A stretch of DNA of 20,020 nucleotides. Origin: Actinomycetota bacterium. GTDB taxonomy: Bacteria > Actinomycetota > Actinomycetes > Nanopelagicales > Nanopelagicaceae. The stretch is from contig CANCSL010000022.1 of assembly GCA_947380835.1 (NCBI GenBank), positions 1-20,020 of the forward strand. Reading direction: 5' to 3'. Shown piece after piece: positions 14,044 to 20,020 of this stretch (positions within the stretch are counted from its first letter, which is position 1; every line of letters starts with the position of its first letter). A program made the translations under genes and the position numbers. The notes under the pieces are model-generated. The model worked only from the letters and a program-made list of their open reading frames with translations, searched no databases and had not been told where the DNA came from.

Positions 14044-14646
14044 ATGGCTGAGATCACAATAAATGGCAACCGCCGCACTGAATTTGGCAAAGGTGCCTCA
14101 CGTCGTGACCGACGCGCTGGTTTAGTTCCTGCAGTTATCTACGGACACGGCGAAGCTCCACAACATGTTTCCCTTCCAGTTCGCGACCTAGTTTCCGCTC
14201 TCAAGCAATCAAACGTTCTGCTTGATGTAGTCGTTGATGGCAAGACCGAACTCACACTTCCAAAGTCAGTCACACGTAATCCTTTGACTGGCCAACTCGC
14301 CCACATCGACCTCGTCCTCGTCCGTCGCGGCGAGCGCGTCACCGTTGAAGTTCCAGTTCACACCACTGGTGAGCACGATCGCGATGGCATCCTCGAGCAC
14401 AACAGCAACGTCATCGTTGTTGAAGCCGAAGCCACCAGCATTCCTTCCTTCCTTACTTTGGACCTCACTGGCATGAAGGCCGGAACCTCCAAGTACGCAT
14501 CCGATGTTCCACTTCCTGCCGGAACTACCTTGATTTCCGATCCACACCTCACCGTGGTTCATCTCTCTGAGCGTTCCACCCCTGCCGAGGACACAGCAGC
14601 TACACCAGCCGCCGAGACTCCTGCAGCAGAAGCCGCGAAAGAGTAA
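14044..14646 (+). CDS. rplY: 50S ribosomal protein L25 (Ctc/TL5 long form)
   Basis: The 200-residue protein is the long L25/TL5/CTC type. An N-terminal L25 domain (about 1-90) binds 5S rRNA, and a second beta-rich domain (about 95-180) is not present in E. coli L25. Seen are RTEFGKGASRRDRRAGLVPAVIYG, typical of the first domain, and LPKSVTRNPLTGQLAHIDL at its end. The tail after about 180 is low-complexity Ala, Glu, Thr and Pro, as is common in actinobacterial L25. The ATG follows a good Shine-Dalgarno. rplY and pth are adjacent in many bacteria and here are 23 bases apart. Confidence 0.95.
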   Translation: MAEITINGNRRTEFGKGASRRDRRAGLVPAVIYGHGEAPQHVSLPVRDLVSALKQSNVLLDVVVDGKTELTLPKSVTRNPLTGQLAHIDLVLVRRGERVTVEVPVHTTGEHDRDGILEHNSNVIVVEAEATSIPSFLTLDLTGMKAGTSKYASDVPLPAGTTLISDPHLTVVHLSERSTPAEDTAATPAAETPAAEAAKE

Positions 14647-14656
14647 TTTCTTAAGT

Positions 14657-14662
14657 TAGATT
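14657..14662 (+). promoter_or_regulatory. Candidate -10 box for leaderless pth
   Basis: TAGATT is seven bases before the pth ATG in the 23-base gap after rplY. No Shine-Dalgarno is seen, so a private leaderless transcript is plausible in addition to read-through from rplY. Confidence 0.45.
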
Positions 14663-14669
14663 TCAGACC

Positions 14670-15260
14670 ATGTTTTCAGGATCAACAGGGTCTGGCTCAA
14701 ATGATCGATGGTTGATCATCGGCTTGGGTAATCCGGGCGATCAATATTCAAGTACGCGTCACAACATTGGCCAGATGGTGCTTCACTATCTGGCCAATGG
14801 CGCGAAATTTTCCCCTCATAAATCAAAGATGGAAATAGCAGATATTCGCGTGGCTGGAAGACCGGTTGTCTTAGCCAAATCTCGCGGTTACATGAACGAA
14901 TCTGGCGCACCCGCCAGAGCTCTGGCAGATTTCTACAAAGTCGCACCCGACCACATCATTGCCATTCACGATGAACTGGATATTGCTTTCAACACAATTA
15001 GATTAAAAATTGGTGGGGGCGACAACGGCCACAATGGCTTAAAGAGTCTCACCAGCCACCTCACCACGGCAGATTATTTTCGGTTGCGGATGGGCATCGG
15101 CAGACCTCAAGGTCCGCAAGATCCTGCAGATTATGTCCTCAAACCTTTTTCAAGTGCAGAGAAAAAAGATCTTCCAGACTTCGTTGCACGTGGTGCAAAT
15201 GCAGCTGAGTTCCTTATTGAAAGAGGACTCGAACTAACTCAGCAGGAATTTAATAAGTAA
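14670..15260 (+). CDS. pth: Peptidyl-tRNA hydrolase
   Basis: The 196-residue enzyme releases tRNA from peptidyl-tRNA that has dropped off the ribosome. The family motif WLIIGLGNPGDQYSSTRHNIG (about 14-34) contains Asn21 and the catalytic His31. KSRGYMNESGAPARAL, IIAIHDELDI and GGGDNGHNGLKSL follow, the last holding the tRNA-contact asparagines, and RMGIGRPQGPQDPADYVLKPF ends the core. A short Gly/Ser-rich extension of about 12 residues precedes the core and is slightly longer than usual; there is no closer in-frame ATG. Its stop ends at 15260 and the convergent ppc stop starts at 15261. Confidence 0.96.
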   Translation: MFSGSTGSGSNDRWLIIGLGNPGDQYSSTRHNIGQMVLHYLANGAKFSPHKSKMEIADIRVAGRPVVLAKSRGYMNESGAPARALADFYKVAPDHIIAIHDELDIAFNTIRLKIGGGDNGHNGLKSLTSHLTTADYFRLRMGIGRPQGPQDPADYVLKPFSSAEKKDLPDFVARGANAAEFLIERGLELTQQEFNK

Positions 15261-17978
15261 TCAACCAGTATTTCGAAGTCCGGCCGCGACACCGTTAATG
15301 GTGAGCAGCAGCGCTCTTCGTACTAATGGGTCAACATCGCCGTCGGCATTTCGGACATGTTCGAGCAGCGTTATTTGGAGCAAGTGCAGTGGTGCCAAAT
15401 AGGCATCGCGCACTTGCAGCGTGCGAGCCAAAATCGCTTGATCACCCAATAATTCACTCTTGCCCGTGAGTAGAAGTAATTCACGCTTGGTTAATTCGAA
15501 CTCGGCTTCGATGGTGTTCAGGAAGTGATGAAGCGAAGGATCAACCAACTTCTCGACATATTTACGGGACATCACCAAATCGGTCTTACTTAAAGTCATC
15601 TCGACATTGCTTATGAAAGTACGGAAGAAGTGCCATTCGCCCAGCATGTGCTGCAGCACTTCTTGGTTCCCTGATTCTCGTGCAGCCTTTAGGCCAGAAC
15701 CTACGCCAAACCAGCCAGGGACAATCTGGCGGGATTGAGTCCAACCAAATACCCATGGAATCGCACGCAGGCTGGATAGGCCACCTGAGGCATCAGGACG
15801 GCGGGATGGCCGTGAACCAAGGAAGAGGTCACCCAACTGTTCGACGGGTGTTGAAGCATAGAAATATGCGGGTAGATCGGGATGATCGATCAATGAGCGA
15901 TAGCGCTGGAAGGAGTTGTCGCTGATGAGATCCATGCAGGAGTTCCACTTCAACAAATCTTCAGGGCTTTGGCGTGGAGCGCGGTTAAGTACCGTGGCCT
16001 CAAGCGCTGCGGCCATCATAAGTTCGACGTTCTCTCGAGCCAGAGAGGGCAAACCATATTTATCGCTGATAACTTCACCTTGTTCGGTCATCTTTACCTG
16101 GCCATCAATAGAACCCCAAGGCAAGGCAATGAGCGCGTCATAAGTAGGACCGCCACCGCGACCAACCGAACCACCGCGACCGTGGAACAAGCGCAGCTTT
16201 ACGCCATGCTTAAACGCAATATCGCGCAGTTTGCGTTGGGCTTTATGAATCTCCCATTGCGATGTCGCGATACCAGCATCCTTATTGGAATCGGAATATC
16301 CCAACATTACTTCTTGAATATCTCCGCGAAGAGCAACGATGCGACGATAGTGAGAGTTGCTCAGCAAATTATCGAGGATGGTGTCTGCTGATCGAAGTTC
16401 GGCAACAGTCTCGAGAAGAGGAGCGAAACCGATATGAGCAAAGGGGTGGGCGGTTTCCAGATTTATGAGGCCGGCAATTTTCGCGAGAACCACTGGCGCA
16501 AGGACGTCAACGTGACTCTTGGTCATGGAGATGATGTAGGTCTCGATGACTTCTGGACCAAACTTTTGAATAAGTTTGCGCGCCGCGATGAAGGTATCTA
16601 ATGTCTTTTGGGCATCTGCATCAATGTGGCCGATGGCGAAAATTTGATTGCCAGAAACCAATTCGTCATTAATTTTTGCTTCAGGTTTGGCATAGCTTTC
16701 GCCAAATATTTGTGTCAACGCATGGTGATGGGCATCGGAATGTTCGCGGATGTCCATCGTGGCATGCGTCAGCCCGAAACTGGCGACGGTACGAATAATG
16801 CGCTCAAGTAAGCCTGTGGCAATGAGTTCGCCCTTATGCGCCAAGAGTGAATCCCGCATCAACATCAAGTCTGCGAGAAGTTCTGCGGTGTCTTGATAAT
16901 CGCGATGATCTACGTGGTCGGTACCGGCCGCGTGGCGACGTTGGGTGAGGATCAATCGATGGCGAATGGCGGTGGCTTTTAGCCGGTATGGCTCTTCCAC
17001 ATTTTGACGGCGGAAGCGCTCTTCAATTTCCGGAAGTTTTGCTAGATCTGCAGCGACTGAATCCTTCAATTCGGTCGAAGCGCCGGCAATGCGCGTAGAA
17101 ATCGAGAGTGCTTGGCGCAATTGATCCAGGGACTCCAGCATGACGCGAATGAAATGACCAGTTTGCAAAACAATTGCTTCAGTGGTGACCGAAGGGGTGA
17201 TATGTGGGTTGCCATCGCGATCGCCACCGATCCACGTTCCGTAACTCAAGGGTCTGGAGGTAGGCGAAACCGTTACGCCAATGCGATGGAGTTCGCGAGC
17301 GAAATCATCCAAGACTTCCGGAATCGTTGTGCGGAAAAGATCGTCTAGGTAATACAAAGCGTTAGTTGCTTCATCAAGCGGCTCAGGGCGACCCAAACGC
17401 AATTCATCGGTTTGCCACAATAGATCGACCGCTTCGGCCAAGCGTCGGTCTCGAGTAGGGGAGATTGGATCATCTAATAACTCGGCGATGCTCGTCATTT
17501 TGCTTAACACCGAACGACGTGCGGCCTCTGTGGGGTGAGCCGTGAATACTGGACGGACCGAAAAATTGTTGATCCAATGCTGCACATCTTCTTTAGTGAA
17601 TTCTTTGGTCTGGGTTTGCACATCAATAATTCGATCAACCGCTTGGGAGAGCCAGGATCCACCGGCAGCACGTTGAGCTGCTAGAACTCGAGCGCGGTGT
17701 ACTTGTTCAGCCACATTCGCCAAATGGAAATAGGTACTGAAGGCACGAACTAATTGAACGCTCTGCAGGACTGAAACTTTTTCCAGCACTTCTTCGCCGC
17801 CGCCATCGCGAACCGCCTTACGAACCGCTTCGACTAGGTCAAGAAGTTCTTGACTCTCCTGTCGCACCAAGCTTGCGCCCAGGAGGTCGCCTAAGCGACG
17901 GACATCACTGCGCAGATCTGCATTGTCCTGCGGATCGACATCGGCGGAAAGGTGAGCGGGCACGGGGGGTTTAGTCAC
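15261..17978 (-). CDS. ppc: Phosphoenolpyruvate carboxylase
   Basis: The 905-residue enzyme adds bicarbonate to phosphoenolpyruvate to give oxaloacetate, replenishing the TCA cycle. Conserved active-site blocks occur in order: VFTAHPTEAARRS with His near 148, WIGGDRDGNPHIT, HATMDIREHSDAH, MLGYSDSNKDAGI, the mobile loop LFHGRGGSVGRGGGP with the second catalytic His, EQGEVISDKYG, LRAIPWVFGWTQSR and the C-terminal LRNTG. Length is normal. The start is GTG at 17978; a TAATGAT sequence overlaps the -10 position six or seven bases upstream, weaker than at other genes. It is convergent with pth and divergent from mfd across 119 bp. Plant-type phosphorylation sites are not expected in bacterial forms and I see none. 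Confidence 0.97.
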   Translation of the reverse strand: MTKPPVPAHLSADVDPQDNADLRSDVRRLGDLLGASLVRQESQELLDLVEAVRKAVRDGGGEEVLEKVSVLQSVQLVRAFSTYFHLANVAEQVHRARVLAAQRAAGGSWLSQAVDRIIDVQTQTKEFTKEDVQHWINNFSVRPVFTAHPTEAARRSVLSKMTSIAELLDDPISPTRDRRLAEAVDLLWQTDELRLGRPEPLDEATNALYYLDDLFRTTIPEVLDDFARELHRIGVTVSPTSRPLSYGTWIGGDRDGNPHITPSVTTEAIVLQTGHFIRVMLESLDQLRQALSISTRIAGASTELKDSVAADLAKLPEIEERFRRQNVEEPYRLKATAIRHRLILTQRRHAAGTDHVDHRDYQDTAELLADLMLMRDSLLAHKGELIATGLLERIIRTVASFGLTHATMDIREHSDAHHHALTQIFGESYAKPEAKINDELVSGNQIFAIGHIDADAQKTLDTFIAARKLIQKFGPEVIETYIISMTKSHVDVLAPVVLAKIAGLINLETAHPFAHIGFAPLLETVAELRSADTILDNLLSNSHYRRIVALRGDIQEVMLGYSDSNKDAGIATSQWEIHKAQRKLRDIAFKHGVKLRLFHGRGGSVGRGGGPTYDALIALPWGSIDGQVKMTEQGEVISDKYGLPSLARENVELMMAAALEATVLNRAPRQSPEDLLKWNSCMDLISDNSFQRYRSLIDHPDLPAYFYASTPVEQLGDLFLGSRPSRRPDASGGLSSLRAIPWVFGWTQSRQIVPGWFGVGSGLKAARESGNQEVLQHMLGEWHFFRTFISNVEMTLSKTDLVMSRKYVEKLVDPSLHHFLNTIEAEFELTKRELLLLTGKSELLGDQAILARTLQVRDAYLAPLHLLQITLLEHVRNADGDVDPLVRRALLLTINGVAAGLRNTG

Positions 17979-18024
17979 TGGGCAATCATTACAGATTCCC
18001 CATTAGGCTTATCCCGTTAGTGAC

Positions 18025-18047
18025 CCCCATATCCAGCGGATGTGGGG
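18025..18047. promoter_or_regulatory. Inverted repeat between ppc and mfd
   Basis: CCCCATATCC (18025-18034) and GGATGTGGGG (18038-18047) pair over ten positions, nine Watson-Crick and one G-T, around the three-base loop AGC. It is followed on the plus strand by CTTCTTGG, not a T-run, so it is not a standard terminator. It sits 47-69 bases upstream of the ppc start and 51 bases upstream of mfd, so an operator for either gene or a leader hairpin is possible. Confidence 0.6.
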
Positions 18048-18085
18048 CTTCTTGGCGTTGAAGTACTAGTGAACGAATCGATCGC

Positions 18086-18089
18086 GAGG
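18086..18089 (+). promoter_or_regulatory. Shine-Dalgarno of mfd
   Basis: GAGG lies eight bases before the ATG at 18098 and supports that start over the in-frame GTG at 18089, which overlaps the GAGG itself. Confidence 0.45.
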
Positions 18090-18097
18090 TGGTTAAC

Positions 18098-20020
18098 ATG
18101 GCAATGCTCGGCGCCTTCTCACACCTTGAGATACCTCCGCTGGTAGATGGCACTGGCCAGATTGCCGCGTGCGAACCAGCACAAGGTTTGCTCCTGGCAT
18201 TAGAAAGTCGCACTCGGCCGCTCTTGGTTGTCACTGCTTCCTCCCGTCGCGGAGAAGAGTTAGCCGACGAACTGAGAACGTATATAGGGCAATCTCATGT
18301 TGGCGAGTTCCCACCCTGGGAGACTTTGCCTCACGAAAAATTGAGTCCCAAGAGCGATACGGTCGCCGCCAGATTTCGATTATTGCGCCAGATGGCCGGC
18401 ATGGAAGCGCAACCTGCTCCTACCGTTGTGGTGACTTCGATACGAGCCTTGCTTCAACCGATTATTCATGATTTGTTGCAAGAAGGACTTTTATCGCTAG
18501 AGATTGAAAATGAAATCTCTTTGACCTTCCTCACCCAACGCCTCAACTACTTTGGTTATACCCGCACTGACCTCGTCGAGCGTCGCGGTGATTTTGCAGT
18601 TCGTGGTGGAATTGTTGACCTCTTTCCTCCCGATCACGAACATCCGATTCGAGTCGAGTTCTTTGGCGATGAAATTGAAGAGCTTCGGTATTTCACCGTT
18701 GCAGATCAGCGCACTTACGAACCCGTAACCGGTGCAGTCACCATTTATCCCTGCCGAGAACTCTTGCTCTCCGAAGAGGTGAAGGCGCGAGCGGCCTACA
18801 TTGCCGCGGAATTCCCGCAATTACGCGAGATGTGCGACAAATTAGCCGAGGGCATCACCGTTGATGGAATGGAATCACTCTCGGGGCTTTTGAAAAAGGA
18901 GACCAAAAGTCTTCTGGACTTTCTGCCTGAAAATATTGAACTCTTTCTCATCGATTCGCCGCGCATCACTTCACGCGCCATCGACTTACTCGAGACAAAT
19001 AACGAGTTCTTGGAAGCTTCTTGGTCCAACGCTGCACTGGGTGCAGATGCTCCTTTAAATGTGTCGGATGAATTGCACTCTGGCGGATATTTCACCTTAG
19101 AACATCTCCACGAATGTGCCGATAGCCTCAATATTCCGTGGCGCTCACTTGATTTCTATCTATCGGATGAAGACGAAGGTCAAGAAATAACGACGCTGGA
19201 GTCCATCCCGATCTATTCGGGAAAGATTGATAGCGCAATCGCAGATATTCAAACCTGGCTGACCGAGGGTTATCAGGTCATTTTCACCGCTTCTGGCCCC
19301 GGTATTTTGCAGCGTTATGAAGGACTCTTTCGCGAAGCCGAGATCCCAGCACGGTTAATAGCAACCATTTCTTCGCAACTGACGCGCGATGCCGTTTATC
19401 TCACAACTTCGACGATCGAGCATGGTTACTTCTCAGCCGAATTCAAAGTGGTACTAATAACTGAAAAAGATATTTCCGGTCAGAGGTCTTCTAACAAAGA
19501 TCAAGCCCGCATGCCTTCACGGCGCAAGAAGGCGATCGATCCAATCGAACTTAAACCGGGCGATTACGTTGTGCACGAGCAACATGGAGTGGGTCGCTAT
19601 ATTGAATTAGTTCAGCGCACGGTAGGCAATGTTTCTCGCGAATATGTCGTGATCGAGTACGCGGCTTCAAAACGTGGGCAACCAGCTGATCGACTTTTCG
19701 TTCCGACGGATACCTTGGAACAAGTGACGCGCTACGTAGGTGGCGAAGCCCCTGCTGTTCACCGCATCGGTGGCGCAGATTGGCAGAATGCCAAACGTCG
19801 TGCCCGCAAAGCCGTTAAGCAGATCGCGGCCGAGCTCATCCAGCTTTATGCCGCACGCATGGCTGCACCTGGCTATGCCTTTTCACCTGACACGCCTTGG
19901 CAGCGCGAGCTAGAGGCAGCATTTCCATATGTAGAAACCACTGACCAACTGGCAACCATTGAAGAGGTCAAACGCGATATGGAGCGCTCCCATCCCATGG
20001 ATCGAGTCGTGTGTGGCGAC
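18098..20020 (+). CDS. mfd: Transcription-repair coupling factor Mfd, 5' part
   Basis: The reading frame is open for 641 codons and runs off the window. Mfd is an ATP-driven translocase that removes stalled RNA polymerase from DNA lesions and recruits UvrA. The UvrB-like N-terminal part is clear: FPPWETLPHEKLSPKSDTV, LVERRGDFAVRGGIVDLFPP and RVEFFGDEIEELRYF. The RNA-polymerase-interacting domain starts near residue 484 (LKPGDYVVHEQHGVGRYIEL, then DRLFVPTDTLEQVTRYVGG). ADWQNAKRRARKAVKQIAAELI leads into the translocase module, and the window ends at HPMDRVVCGD, exactly before the expected Walker A loop. The protein is usually about 1,150-1,200 residues, so just over half is here. Start ATG at 18098 is preceded by an in-frame TGA at 18059. 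Confidence 0.96.
   Translation, partial: MAMLGAFSHLEIPPLVDGTGQIAACEPAQGLLLALESRTRPLLVVTASSRRGEELADELRTYIGQSHVGEFPPWETLPHEKLSPKSDTVAARFRLLRQMAGMEAQPAPTVVVTSIRALLQPIIHDLLQEGLLSLEIENEISLTFLTQRLNYFGYTRTDLVERRGDFAVRGGIVDLFPPDHEHPIRVEFFGDEIEELRYFTVADQRTYEPVTGAVTIYPCRELLLSEEVKARAAYIAAEFPQLREMCDKLAEGITVDGMESLSGLLKKETKSLLDFLPENIELFLIDSPRITSRAIDLLETNNEFLEASWSNAALGADAPLNVSDELHSGGYFTLEHLHECADSLNIPWRSLDFYLSDEDEGQEITTLESIPIYSGKIDSAIADIQTWLTEGYQVIFTASGPGILQRYEGLFREAEIPARLIATISSQLTRDAVYLTTSTIEHGYFSAEFKVVLITEKDISGQRSSNKDQARMPSRRKKAIDPIELKPGDYVVHEQHGVGRYIELVQRTVGNVSREYVVIEYAASKRGQPADRLFVPTDTLEQVTRYVGGEAPAVHRIGGADWQNAKRRARKAVKQIAAELIQLYAARMAAPGYAFSPDTPWQRELEAAFPYVETTDQLATIEEVKRDMERSHPMDRVVCGD

Overview
The window is a dense, ordinary-looking chromosomal segment from an actinobacterium (Actinomycetota). 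I place it there by gene content and order. fthC, a MoeA-like glp, rimJ, a SepX/GlpR-type membrane protein, pmt, rsmI, metG, tatD, ksgA, ispE, glmU, prs, rplY, pth and mfd are the set that, from memory, lies in Mycobacterium tuberculosis between about Rv0992c and Rv1020, here rearranged and compressed. Base composition looks moderate by eye (not computed), gaps are tiny, several genes overlap or abut, and galU and rpfB are missing from places where relatives often have them. This suggests a streamlined, possibly freshwater planktonic lineage; that last step is inference.

Layout: (1) 1-371, the 3' end of an acyl-CoA dehydrogenase, meeting fthC (-) stop-to-stop. (2) 960-3303, the cell-division cluster glp-rimJ-sepX, whose MoeA-like Glp has lost its whole domain II and its catalytic motif. 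(3) tRNA-Ala(CGC), then pmt on the minus strand (protein O-mannosylation). (4) 4826-9886, a plus-strand housekeeping run: rsmI, metG, tatD, ksgA, ispE (16S rRNA methylation, Met-tRNA synthesis, nuclease, isoprenoid synthesis). (5) tRNA-Gln(TTG) followed by short repeats that copy its own 3' end. (6) 10176-13892, glmU-prs (UDP-GlcNAc and PRPP synthesis), then two tandem paralogous TetR regulators. (7) rplY with a structured leader, then pth. (8) ppc on the minus strand, divergent from mfd, which is cut by the window end just before its Walker A motif.

The most consistent non-coding signal is a TANNNT-like -10 hexamer 6-8 bases before the start codon of fthC, glp, sepX, pmt, metG, tatD and pth, with weaker or start-shifting cases at rsmI and ispE. 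This is the signature of leaderless transcripts. Genes in an apparent operon would then carry private promoters, and two 32-33 bp divergent gaps would hold back-to-back -10 boxes. Only rplY, glmU and mfd show a clear Shine-Dalgarno sequence. I see no CRISPR array, insertion sequence, prophage or defence system. The strongest candidates for something new are the domain-II-less Glp, the tRNA-Gln 3'-end repeats and the rplY leader that can hide its own ribosome-binding site.
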